64,000 bases of DNA from Plecoglossus altivelis (Eukaryota > Chordata > Actinopteri > Osmeriformes > Plecoglossidae). The position numbers and the translations under genes are program-made. The stretch spans positions 3,679,435 through 3,743,434 of the forward strand of contig BROE01000022.1 of assembly GCA_036571765.1 (NCBI GenBank), written 5' to 3'. Below the pieces are notes generated by a model. That model saw only the letters and a list, made by a program, of their open reading frames with translations, was not told where the DNA came from and did not search any database. Positions 37,401 through 48,904 of this stretch are shown one piece after another (position 1 is the first letter of the stretch; each line of letters starts with the position of its first letter).

Positions 37401-37895
37401 GGGGGCAGCTTTAGAACTTTCACTGAGGCAGAGGTCCACGATTATTCAGTGAGCACCTCTCACTCCCTCGAGAATTCCGCCACAACCACTGAACAAGAGA
37501 TGGGGGGACAGGAGAGGGAGCGAGACACATTGGTTGAGCCGGAAATGTCAGGCAACGTTAACCTGTTCTCTGTGACCCTGGGGATGAGGGCGAGGGATAA
37601 AGAAGAAGAAGAAGAAGAGGAGGAGGAGGTGGATCAAATAACCTTTCTTGTCGGCAATCTGTTATCAAAGCAGCAGCCTTTGCTGGTCGATGTGAGAAGA
37701 AATGTTGATCTAGACGTTAGGGGATCCCAGAATGAGGAACATATAGACTCCCCGTGCACGTACTCTGAATATGACAGACGGGACAAGCTCTCGGGGTACC
37801 TTGCTTCACATGCAGGCAGAACGCAGGCGGGTAGTGAGGAGGAGGAGGAAGAGGAGGAGGAGGAAGAAGAATGTTCAGGTTATATGGGGCGTTGA
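34415..37895 (+). CDS. ifnar2: IFNAR2-type class II cytokine receptor A (crfb1/crfb2-like), 533 aa, 6 exons
   Basis: Type I interferon receptor chain. My exon model is 34415-34463, 34742-35005, 35288-35457, 35533-35692, 36458-36588, 37068-37895; phases 1,1,0,1,0 all join. Exon 1 is a signal peptide (MKYSLPTLYLLLHCCN). Exon 2 is a whole D1 fibronectin domain (VNVSVVSHDFHHVLRWDPG ... YTLHIQAEYN). Exons 3-4 are D2, with CGDC in the first strand and LEPGVEYCVRVHLP near its end. Exon 5 holds the membrane segment and a KAHPPKALL box1-like region. The last exon is a 275-residue acidic tail with NVNLFSVTLG, DYSVSTSHS and the C-terminal CSGYMGR. Human IFNAR2 has VDLNSVFL, DYSSTEG and a terminal GYIMR, so the IFNAR2 assignment is firm; crfb1 versus crfb2 is open. 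D1 lies in one exon, unlike the next gene. Confidence 0.9.
36000..36457 (+). repeat. pyrimidine minisatellite in intron 4 of receptor A
   Basis: Units of CATCTCTCTGTCTCCTCTCT and close variants fill about 400 bp and end at the acceptor before the transmembrane exon. All three plus-strand frames stay open through it and give Ser/Leu-rich artefact peptides. Confidence 0.9.
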
Positions 37896-37971
37896 AATGT
37901 GTGTCACATAATCCATCCACCATTCCGAGCAAGCTCTGTTGTACATTCCTGTAAAGTGAAGTTGTTGATCA

Positions 37972-37977
37972 ATTAAA
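37972..37977 (+). terminator. polyadenylation signal ATTAAA (receptor A)
   Basis: ATTAAA lies 77 bp after the stop codon, with GT-rich DNA downstream (GTGTGCGTGTGCGTATGTGT). A short 3' UTR fits the tight spacing to the next gene. Confidence 0.6.
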
Positions 37978-38399
37978 AAAATTATCGATTTTATATACAA
38001 TTGCTTGTCTGGGGTGGGTTGACAGTGACACTGTGTGCGTGTGCGTATGTGTGTGTGCGCGCACGCGCGCGTGGGGTTAGGTGCATGCTTTTAAACCTTT
38101 CAATAATGATGCTGTTATTTTTTTAATTTGTTGTATATTATGTCAAGAACAGTCAAGAAATGATGTCAATAGAATCGCAGTTGTATTGTCAATAAATCAG
38201 TATAATATAAGTAATCAGTCTTTTACATGAACACTTCCGTCTTTAGAAGCCGACGCTCTTCGCAATGTAGCAAGCCAAACTAAAGTCATTACTCCTGCGC
38301 AGCCGCGAGCTAGTTTTGCTCAGAGCCATATAATAAGATCTTTTTACTGAATGAAGTTAATCCCTATGTTTTGGAAATCCGACATGACTCGCTCGGGTT

Positions 38400-38563
38400 G
38401 GTCCATGTTTTTGGAGGTCACGTGATTTCCAGTATCGGCCAGCAGACCGGAAATCGCGGAGACGAGAGTGGCAGAAAGTGGCACGAGCCACCAACTGTAC
38501 GAAGACAAGGTGCGGGCGATAAAGCGTGTTCCCTTACATACTAATCAGGAGGGAAGAAACTGA
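38400..38563 (+). promoter_or_regulatory. candidate promoter and non-coding first exon of receptor B
   Basis: GGTCACGTGATTTCC (an E-box/CLEAR-like element) and ACCGGAAAT (an ETS-like site) lie in a CpG-richer patch. It leads to a purine-rich exon ending at a strong donor (CTGAAG/GTAAGC) near 38565. An acceptor-like GACAGTGTGCAG at 38973-38984 would join it to the signal exon. No TATA box is apparent. Confidence 0.45.
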
Positions 38564-38990
38564 AGGTAAGCGCAGGTAACTTTGGAACCCGATCTAGGTA
38601 TAGCATCCTGCTTGATTTGGGAGGGAGCCTGGTTACGGTTTGTTTTGAAATTAGTTTCAAGCTCGAAAACATTTTGTTTCCGTCCAGTTACTCATAAAGC
38701 TTGCATGATAATTTGACTAATCACAGCAGTATTACGCTGATGTGGTATTAGTGCTATTTGGGAACTAGTTATGATAGTTAATATATTTCGATTTTCTATT
38801 CGACACCTCAGAGATGTGTTTTTTTTATTTATTCAAAAGCCTTTTTTTTTCTTGTATGGGTGCTAATTACGTTTGTCCTAGAATTGTTCTGAAACCCTAT
38901 CCTCTCCCTTCTCAGTCATGGCTTGTGAATGTAACCCATTGCAGTAACATCAGCGGAAATGTATGACAACTGACAGTGTGCAGGAATGTC

Positions 38991-40055
38991 ATGCGTCCTT
39001 TGGTGTTGATGCTAACTTGGATGCTTCGGGCTCAACCAGGTTTGGGGTTTGACGTTCTCCACAACTGCCTCACGTATTTTAATATACATGCCATCCAGCA
39101 ATTGTTAATTGTTTATTTTTCTCAGTTTGATCTCGTCTCAAAAGATTCTTTCTCTTTTATATTCCGTTGTTTTCGACCACACAGTGATGTGCGAGGTTCC
39201 TGCGCCCATCAATGCGAAAATCTCATCCCATCATTTTGTTCACCTTCTAACCTGGAAACCCGGCCCTGCATCACCCACAGATGTGTACTACAAGGTGTCC
39301 ATCACCTCCTTAAAGTGAGTGTGCGTGTGCATGTTTGTATGAGACAGAGAGACCATGTTTGTATGAGACAGAGAGACCATGTATCTGTGAGACAGGGAGA
39401 CCATGTATCTGTGAGACAGGGAGACCATGTTTGTGTGAGACAGGGAGACCATGTTTGTGTGAGACAGGGAGGACGTGTGTATATGTTTGCGTCCCACCTT
39501 TCCCGGCAAAAACATGAGCCACTCCCTATAATCCAGTGTCTCCCCAGGGCATTGAGTAATACAGACTCACTCAGCTAGCTGAAATTGGAGCACACCTGTA
39601 GGAGCAAGCCCCACCCCCACCCCACCCCACCTTCTCAACAACAATACAAATGCAATCTTGTGTAACATCCTGTCGTCTGTGTCCTACCTGTGTTCAGGAG
39701 CGGGGCGTCCTGGGAGCCTGTGGCAGGTTGTGAGCATGTGACGAGGCCTCTGCTGTGTAACATGACAGAAGCCTTCACAGACCTCTACCAGGTCTACTAC
39801 TGCAAGGTCCAAGCCGTGGTGGGCCCACAGATCTCACCTGAGGCTGTGACCGAGGGCTTCAAACCCATCCAGGACAGTAAGTGCAGAAAGCCCTCAGTCA
39901 ACAACCCTCACAGAGTTGACTGACAAGTGCAGATGAGAGGAACCCTCCACTACCCTACATAAACAGTCCTTCAAATCAGAGTGGTTTTCCTGTTTGTTTA
40001 TATATTTTTTTGGGGGGGATAATAAACCACACAGTAGAGGCATTATTTTTATTGC

Positions 40056-40089
<34 letters not shown>

Positions 40090-42956
40090 CGCGCGTGTGT
40101 GTGTGTGCGTGCGTGGACCCCCAGCCCACCTGGACCCCCCCATTGTGAGCCTGCGACCCTGTGAACGAGGCCTGTGTGTGGGGCTGCAGCCTCCGGTGGC
40201 CGGCCTGGATGAAGTTTACGACTCTCTCAGCTACGCGCTCTCTGTGTTCTGTAATAGCATGGTCCCTGACAAGGTGAGGCTCCCCCCATCCTGCACCCCC
40301 TGTACTCCCTCAGTTCCTCCTCAATAAACTACACACACACACACACACACACACACACGATTACCTTGATTTTTAAAAATAGGGAAAGAAATAAGTCTGT
40401 GAAAGACTCACTTGGTTCTCACTGTCTTCTAGTATCTGGTTTAGAAATTTCGCACAAATCACAGGTCCTATAGGCGTCTAAGCCGGATTCCCCCCCTTAC
40501 CTGTATCCTCCTTTCCAGTTTTCTGTGTCTACCAAGTCCCTAAAAGAGGTTATTCTGCCAGACCTGGCGCCTGGTAGAGAGTACTGTGTGGCCGTCAGTA
40601 TTTCTGACAATCTAGAGCGTCGGGACTCTTCCTACGGGTCGTTTGAGTGCGTGCATACCAAGGACACACACACCCCAGGTAGGCATGCCGGAGTGTGTGA
40701 GTGTGTGTGTGTGTGAGAGTGTGTGTGTGAGTGTGTGTGGTTCTGATCAGGTGTGCTCCCTCTCTTCCCCAGACAAGGAGGCTGCGGCAGCACTGTGTGT
40801 GTCACTAGTGGTAGGTGTTATAGTAGTCATCCTGCTGGTGTACACAGGAGTGTTCTGCTTACAGACCAGCATGCCAGAGCTACTGGTAGGTCATCCTCAT
40901 CACGCTACTTCCTGTTTGTCTTCTTCTTCTTCTGTATGCATGACAAACAGGCTCACAGGAACAGACGGCCCCAAATGTGTCACCCACCTTTAGCCTGCAC
41001 TCGAATATCATTAACGTGCAAGCGTTCTGTAGAAGACAGGAAGGACAGGCAGGTGGAACATGTCACACACGCACACATACAAACCCACAAGCGCACACAC
41101 ACACAGGTTACAGATGTCTTCCTGTAGTGCAGCTGTGGGTTTTTTGAAAAGATCACCGAAGTTGCTTGTTTACCATTGTGCTCAAGTCAGTCTGCAGCTT
41201 TGATCTACCATCTGCATTGCTCTTGAAGCAGATCTGTCCTTTTTTAATCTGTCTATCTTATCCATCCTGCTAACTATGTAGCTAGCTAGCTAGCTAGCTA
41301 TCCAGACCATCCAACCGTACATCCATACTTTCCATCCATCCATATCTGTTTGTCTGTCTGTCTGTCTGTCTTATCCTTCTAAATATCTCCGTATGTATGT
41401 TCATCTGTCTTATCCATCTACCATTTATTTATATATTCAACATACATCAATCCGTCCATCGATTGATCTTATCCATCCATCCGCCCATCTTTTTATTTGA
41501 TTGACATGCATCTGTATCATATACTTAGTCCAACACTGCCATGTGCTGGCAAAATAAAGCACAAGTATGCAATGTATGCTAAGTCAACACCCACTTAAAA
41601 ACGTGACATTCAATCCTATAAAGTGACTTACTGTTCCCAGGCCGCCCCCTCCATATCATCACAGTACCTTCTCACGCTAGCTAACGACAGTTTGCCGCAT
41701 GGCTTTGTCTCTGTCTGAACCACAGGCTGCCTACACGCAGAACTGGTCCATGTTGAAGAGTTTGTGGTATCTTATATGAGGGTGGTTTAATCATTGCTAA
41801 TGAAATAAGGCGAGATCTTTTTATTTGTCAGATTCACTCTGCGGAGCAGTGGAACGTGTTTACCACTCGCTTGAGTTGGGTTTCCCCCGCTGTGTGAAAG
41901 AAGCACACATATTGTTCCACGGGTTTCAGGAAGTGACAACAGCTTCAGGGTTGTTGTGTGGTTTTTTTGTTGCGTTCCTTTGCACCCATCTCTCTGGAAT
42001 ACAGGAAGTGCTTCTGACTGGCAAGGCGCCAAGCACCCTAACTGTGTTCTGTCAAAGCGTTCCTTTTTTGTGTTCGCTTAGCCTGTTATACCGTTGTCCG
42101 TCGGCCTACTTCCATTCACGGTTTCGATGTCTCTCTCCATCCTTGCCTCCAGAGATACGTAAAGCACCATGAGAAGCAAATGGTGACAGACCCCGCCCCG
42201 GAAACCGTGTCCTCCACGGTGTACGTGGAGGCGGTGCCTCCCTCTGCTTTTAAGAAAGAGAACAGCAGCCAGACCTGCCAGGACAGTGAGGAGGAGACGG
42301 AGGACAGCAGCGGGGGGAGGAGAGTGAACTACGAGGCCTGGCCTACCGCCATCTCAACCATGGCAAACTCCTCCTCCTCCTCGCTTTTCTCCTCCTCCTC
42401 TTCGATTTCCTCCAGCTGTCAGTTGCTGCCCGGCCCCAAGCCTGGTGCCACGACCGACCAAACCAGCCAGTCGTCAGGCGTGGCGTTCGAGTCCCAGCGT
42501 GTCCGTCCCCCACCTCCTTCCCCCGACCTCGTCCAGCAGGCCCAGCCGGTCAGCACAACCCACAGGCCGTCTCCTGCTCACCCTGGCGGCCAGCCGCTGT
42601 CCGCGCGTCCTCTCTGGAGGTTGGGGCCGGCGTCGAAAGCGGCCCCGTGTTCCCCAGCGAGCGTGGAGGTCAGGTTGGAGCCCCGGCCGGCGGTCTTAGA
42701 AACAGACCTGAGGACTGAGGAGGCAGGCGGACCAGAGGAGGGGAGCGGGGAGGACGTCAATCTGCTGTCTGTCAAGCTGGGGGTCTGTTGGCCAGAGGAG
42801 GGCGTTGCCTCCAAAGCGGGGGTCAGCAAGGAGGCGGCGTCCCCCTGTGGCGAGGAGGGGGCGGCCGTGAGCCCCGTCACGTCAGGAGACTGGTGCTGCG
42901 TGGACACAGAGGACGAGGAAGAGGATGAGGAGTGTGATGGTTACATGAAGCGTTAA
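38991..42956 (+). CDS. ifnar2: IFNAR2-type class II cytokine receptor B (crfb1/crfb2-like), 527 aa, 7 exons
   Basis: Exon model: 38991-39039, 39185-39314, 39698-39876, 40125-40273, 40519-40678, 40773-40885, 42153-42956; phases 1,2,1,0,1,0 all join. Start is the ATG of MRPLVLMLTWMLRAQP, a signal peptide. D1 spans exons 2-3 (VPAPINAKISSHHFVHLLTW ... VYYCKVQAVVG). D2 spans exons 4-5 (RPCERGLCVGL ... LAPGREYCVAVSI). Exon 6 holds one membrane helix (about residues 226-250) and MPELL. The 267-residue tail is Ser/Glu-rich, with DVNLLSVKLG and a C-terminal acidic run ending CDGYMKR. These match the human IFNAR2 tail motifs and those of receptor A, so this is a second IFNAR2 paralogue expected to pair with the IFNAR1 chain. 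The exon 1 donor (GTTTGG) is weak. The last intron is long (1.27 kb) and contains tetranucleotide repeats. Confidence 0.9.
39330..39480 (+). repeat. 24 bp minisatellite in intron 2 of receptor B
   Basis: Six units of GTTTGTATGAGACAGAGAGA plus CCAT (24 bp) with small changes (GTATCTGTGAGACAGGGAGA) begin just after the exon 2 donor. Repeat frames on both strands are artefacts. Confidence 0.9.
41270..41520 (+). repeat. tetranucleotide repeats (TAGC, ATCC, GTCT) in receptor B intron 6
   Basis: TAGCTAGCTAGCTAGCTA, CCATCCATCCAT and GTCTGTCTGTCTGTCT runs occur in sequence, with scattered ATCC and ATCT words to 41500. A compound microsatellite. Confidence 0.85.
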
Positions 42957-44092
42957 GGGCACATAAGGAAAGTCATGAATAGAACAAAGCACTGTTACTG
43001 TTACAATACACTGAATGTCCTTTACAGACACCAGATAGGTGACACACATTTTAGAACAAGGGTGATGTTACACTGTGTTTCAATAGTAGCACACAAAGGT
43101 CAAGCCAAGCATTTTAAAACTTTTTAGATTCTTGATACTGTATCCAAAAGGGCTATTTTACAGACCTTTGATATTTCAAAGCATTTGTTTTTGCGTGATG
43201 TCACAAAGTTTACCGTACTGCATTTCTATCGAAAGTATTCAAAGAAGTGCTGTTGATGTGCTGTTGCCAAAACCTCAGTGCACAAACGACTCGCTCAGTT
43301 ACCAAGGTTACAACTGTCAGTGTTAAACAAGCTGCCTGCATAACTTGTGGGGTTTTTAATCATTCCATTCATCATCATGACCATGTGACTCATACAAGGA
43401 CTAATTGAGAACACAGTGGTGACTGACAGGGTGTCAGCGTCACTATGATGTTTGCATCACTGTAGTCGTGGGTGGAAATGTATATGGAAACACCCGCTGT
43501 TTCTTGGTTCAAAAACATGGTATACTCAATTCTTTACTGCTAATGTCAAATTTCTGCCAAATCACTATTTGAAAACGTGTTTTTTGTGTGCGGGAGCAAT
43601 GCTAGGAACTCTAGTGCACCTTATTGGACATCAATCTTCAGTCCTGATTGGCTAGTAAATGTATTGTGGATTCTGTCACTAATCAAGAGGCACAATGGGT
43701 GTGTTCTAATGACATTAAGTATTTAGCCTAGTGAAACTACATATTACGATTGCTTTAATGGTGGAATTGCTTGTTCTGTTAATAGTGGGGCAATTCCAGT
43801 CAGCTACATTTTAATATTAGTTTCAAAATACTTGTTCATCGTGAAAATATATTTGACAGATACACTATATGTCTTCATTTAAAAAGTACGCATGCAATAC
43901 TTGATCTGTCCTCATTAGACAAATATTTCATTTTATTTTTTTGGTGTTTAGACTTGGTAAACCATATTTTATAATCATTATTACAGATGTACCCATTTTT
44001 AGGGTATGGGATGATACAATATACCGGCATTTGAAAGGCTTGTGTAATGCCAAGCCAAATTACTGACATTTGGATCTTCAATAACAACCTAT

Positions 44093-44098
44093 AATAAA
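44093..44098 (+). terminator. polyadenylation signal AATAAA (receptor B)
   Basis: First canonical hexamer after the stop codon at 42956, implying a 3' UTR of about 1.15 kb. A 70-codon minus-strand frame in this UTR is not considered real. Confidence 0.45.
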
Positions 44099-44239
44099 GT
44101 ACATTTTAGAAAACATGTTTCATCTATTTTGTGTCAGTGTATAATGGAAAGTTATTTATCTACCATATCATCTTATCTTGACTTTATAACCTACACACAC
44201 GAATAAACCCACCAACATGCATCCGATTAATGTACTCAC

Positions 44240-44292
44240 AAACACAAACAGGACATCCAAACAGGACATCCAAACAGGACATCCAAACAGAC
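44240..44292 (+). repeat. 13 bp direct repeat (AAACAGGACATCC) upstream of receptor C
   Basis: Four near-identical copies lie about 215-265 bp before the start codon of receptor C, in its probable promoter or 5' UTR. Confidence 0.8.
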
Positions 44293-44506
44293 AGTCCTAA
44301 AGTTAAAGGTCCATCTTCTTTGGAAATGTGTCAGTCTGGTAAATGTTTAGCTGAGGTGTCGTATGGTTCTGAAATCCAAGTGTGTAAGTTAGGGGCAGGG
44401 AACCTGGGAGGGACTTCTGGGGAAATGAAACTCAACTCAGACTGCAAAACAACATCACGATACAGGACACCTCTGCCAGCAGCCTTCAGTTCGATCCAGC
44501 CACCAC

Positions 44507-46169
44507 ATGTCCACATACCTGTCCACGCTCTGGGCGAGCGGGCTGTGGATCGCCCTGCTCCTGCCCTGCGGTAAGGTCCTTCCCTGGGGGTCTTCGGAGA
44601 GACCCCCTGGCTCCATATTCAGGGAAACAGCCATGACTTGCAGATTCTTTAAGGGCAAGAGTGGGGGCTGGGGCCTGCTTTGGGTAGGGGAGCAGGGGAA
44701 TGCACACACCCTGTTGTGTTTAGGAAGAGAACAACAAAGAAGAAAGGCATCGGTTCAATTGTGTGATTTGTGTGTCGAGAAATTACGTCAAGTTCTATTT
44801 TATGACAATGTGTTGACAATTGTACGACGTCTATAATGCAATATTCATTTGCAAATGATTGTAAAGATGTGTGCTTATAGAAACCGTAGAGAAGTCTCAG
44901 TTGTAGCCCTCCTCTGGATCTCCTAATCTCAACACAGCTTTAGTGAAACATGCTCAACTTGCTTCTTATCTGTTATCTTATTACTTATCTCATTTCTCTC
45001 TTTGATCGCCTGAACCTCAAGTGTTATGACTTTGCTTTGTGTCTACACCCGTCACACCAAGTCGAACTGCCTGTCAATTTGCTTTCGATTTTTCTTCCTT
45101 TTCTGTATCTTCCTTGTTAACAGTTCTCTGCTACGTGTTTAGCAGATTTTTGGAACAAAGTCACTTGATTAGCGTTTCCTCTGTATTTCAGACCATTTAC
45201 AAGGTTTATCTCCTCTTCTCGCCATCTCTCCTTGCTTCTAATTCTCTCCTCTTCTCTCTCCCTCTTTCTCTCTCTGCTACCCTTCCACCCCTCCCACACA
45301 CCCACACACACACTCTTCTGTCCTCTCTCCAGGTGAGGGGATGTTGCCAGCCCCCCTCAACGTGTCCGTTCTGTCTTACAACCTGGAACACAGTCTCACC
45401 TGGCTTCCAGGTGTGGACACGCCTGCACATGCTCAGTTCAGAGTGCACAGCCTGCATCTCCGGTAGGTTTGCACAGTCACTCTGGTCCCAGCACAGCTTC
45501 CCTTACAGGAGCACCACACTCACAATACGCTGACTAAGCACTGAACTCAGCTGGGACACTTTCGTTTTAAATGCGGCCTTGTTTATTAATGTGTCGGATC
45601 AGAGACCTCCTAAACCCTCCTCTCTTTCTTTCTTTCATTCTTTTTCTTCTCTCTTTCTATTTGTCTCAGTCTTTCCTTTCTTTCCTTATTCTATCTTTCT
45701 TCCTGCCTTCCCTTTCCTTCTTCCTGTTCCTCCTTAATTCATCTTTCGAATCTTTGTCATTCTAGAGGAATCAGGGAGTCTGTGGAAAAAGGTTGCTAAG
45801 ATGGTGAAAACCTAGCCATCGAACACCAAGCGCCAGACCAAGGCCACGCAACCGGAGGCAGCTACAGGCCAGCACTGAACCACTCGACCAAGGCGATTGT
45901 ATAACAAACGGTTTTATCTCCTTTAGAGCTTACATACCCACAAGGTCTCCATCAGCGTTGTCCAACCCTTCAACACATGTGTCCATCTCTGCACTTCTCT
46001 TTCTCCAACTGGACCCTCTCTTCTTTCTTTCACCCTCTGACTGAAAGTGAGACCAAATCCTTTTTTATTCTTGGGGCTGCATCTCACTAAGTAAAGGAAC
46101 ATCTGAATATTGGGTTTTCAGAAATATGATTTATACCTTTGGAAAATCTCTCTCTCTCTTCTCTCTCTC

Positions 46170-46204
<35 letters not shown>

Positions 46205-46264
46205 TTCTCCGCCTCTCTCCTCTCTCTCTCTCTCGCTCTCCTCTCTCTCTTGCTCCCTCTTCTC

Positions 46265-46296
<32 letters not shown>

Positions 46297-46328
46297 CCTC
46301 TCTCCTCGCTCTCTCGTCTCTCCTCTCG

Positions 46329-46378
<50 letters not shown>

Positions 46379-46383
46379 GCTCC

Positions 46384-46433
<50 letters not shown>

Positions 46434-46551
46434 CTCCCTCTCTTTCTCTACCTCTTCTCTCTTTCTCTCTCTCTCTCTCTTCTCCCTCTCTCGCTTCTCT
46501 CTCTCCTCTCTCCTCCTGCTCCTCCTTTTCTCTCTCGCTCTCTCCCGTCTC

Positions 46552-46590
<39 letters not shown>

Positions 46591-48842
46591 CCCCTCTCTC
46601 TCTCTCTCTCTCTCTCTTGCTCCCCTCCAGCGGTTGTGGGACCTCCCAGGGTTGCTGTGTCAGGCTGTGGGAGCTGCCTGCTTGTCAAGCTCACTCCTCC
46701 TGCAGATAGAGGGGGGCATCTGTCCTTCTTTTACGGGGATTTCACTTGTCAGGTGCAGAGGACTAGGGACGGCTCCCAGGTAAGGGTCAGGGGTCGAGGC
46801 TGAATTACCTGCCTTAGAGTAAGGGTCAGGGGTCAGGGGTCAAGGCTGATCTAGCCTGCCTTAGAGTAAGGGTCAGGGCTCAATGCTGAATAACATGCCT
46901 CAGAGTAAGGGTCAGGGGTCAAGGCTGAATAACCTGCCTTAGAGTAAGGGTCAGAGGTCAGAGGTTGAGGTTGAATAACCTGCTTTAGAGTAAGGGTCAG
47001 GGGTTGAGACTGAATAACCTGCCTCAGAGTAGTCAAGATTTGAATTCTGGCTTTGTTTGTTCCTTTGATTTTAGCAATGAAGAGATGATGAAACACATTT
47101 CTGGATATTTTGGCTTCTGTGTTTTGCTTATCCACCGTTCGTGACTCGAATGACATATACACTTTAAGAGGGTAGCTAGAGGTCTTTCTGTGTACAAAGG
47201 ACCTCATCTGTAAGTCCTGTAAATACTTTTGGAAGTGAAACCAACCCACACATTTAAAAAAAAGAAGAAAAAAAAGAAAAAGTACGTCAAAAGCGAAGTA
47301 GAACGCCAAATAATGAATATTTCAGACATCTGCATGCTATTTGAAGGAAATGTTCCTATCTACATTTTCCTATCAGTCATGTGTTCAAGCAAATCCGCTC
47401 TGAAGGTCGCCACCAACACATATTTAGGGGGCGGGAAAATATTCTCATCGCTGATTGCCATAATATGTAGCTTTTAGTTTACAGACAACCTTGTGGCTGT
47501 TTTGCCCAGGAGTAACATAATTATAACTTTATTTAGAAAATAATCAAAGCAGAAACCAAACCAGAATAAGTGACAGAATGATTATTGGCCTTGTTTTTGG
47601 GGGGGGGGTGGCGGGGGCTGCGGGGGCGGGGGGGGAGGTGGAGTGACAAAATGCAGACTGAACACGTCACACATTGATCCCGCATTCTCACTGTGTTTCC
47701 CACTGTGTTCCAGTTCAGTCTGTGGGTGGTGTCCACTCAGGAAACTGTGATTGATCACCTGGAGCCTGGGGCCGAGTACTGCTTGACAGCCATGGCTTCC
47801 ACCGCTGTGAACCCTCACACAGTTCCCTCTGAACCCCACTGTGCCTTCACCAGTCCCCCGGCCCCTAGAAACGGTTCGCCCTGATACAAGACCAAGAAAC
47901 GCTTCAGAAAGGACGTTGTTTTTGTTACATTGTACCGTGTAATATTGATAGTTGAGATTGGCGCAGTATAGTTGTGGTGATTTTGCGCTGTAACTGGAGG
48001 AATGACTGTAACCACAGGAATTATGTTAAAACAACACACTTCTGATTTCTGAGTTTCTGCTGTAAATTCAGCTTTTGTATTTCTAAAGAAACATTTGTTA
48101 TACAGATCAAAATGTAGTTTTAGTTTGTAGTTTTTTAAACACTTTTTTACATCTGAAAATGTAGGCATTCTCAGATCAAAAGTAAAGATAAGGTTATTGT
48201 TGGGGTTAGGGGTTATGGTTAGCCTTGGGTTATCCTAACGTTAGCCTTACTCTAACCCAAGGGCTCCAATCCTGGTCCTCGAGGGCCGCTGTCCTGAAGG
48301 TTTTAGATGTTTCCCTGCTCCAGCACACCTGGCTCTAATAAAAGGTCATCATAAAGCTTCTACATACCTTGGCAATGGCTCTGTCATTTGAATGAGGTGT
48401 GCCGGAGCATGGAAACATCTAAAACCTTCAGGACAGCGGCCCTCGAGGACCAAGATTGGAGACCCCTGCTCTAACCCTGACCCATTACAGTTACAATAGA
48501 GAATCCAGACCTAGCAGTGATCCGTCTCACTAATCTCCTGGCTGTGTTTGTTTGGTTCTGTTCCTCAGTGCCCATGTTCCTGGGCCTGCTATCTATGTTC
48601 AGCGTCCTGATGGCGCTCTTCATAGGAGGGCTGGTGTACACAGGTCACCTGCTCTGCTGGGCTAAACCTCTTCCTAAAACTCTGGTACTAAACTGCCAGC
48701 ACCCTTCTACATACCATGTTTGTTTGTTTTTGTTTTTTTCACATATGCCCCCTCTCTTTCTGTCTCTCCCTCTCTCTGTCTCTCTCTCTCTGTCTCCGTC
48801 TCTCTCTGCCTCTCTCTGTCTCTGTTTCTCTCTCTCTGTCTC

Positions 48843-48904
<62 letters not shown>

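Noticed and set aside
45927..46046. Candidate D1 exon of receptor C (acceptor CTTTAG, donor AAA/GTGAGA)
   Set aside because: Length is not 3n+2, frames hit TGA, and the cysteine and tyrosine spacing does not match class II receptor D1 domains.
46110..46803. Ser/Leu-rich frames of about 200 codons in all plus frames
   Set aside because: They are the (CT)n tract of a receptor C intron; only the last ~150 nt is real exon.
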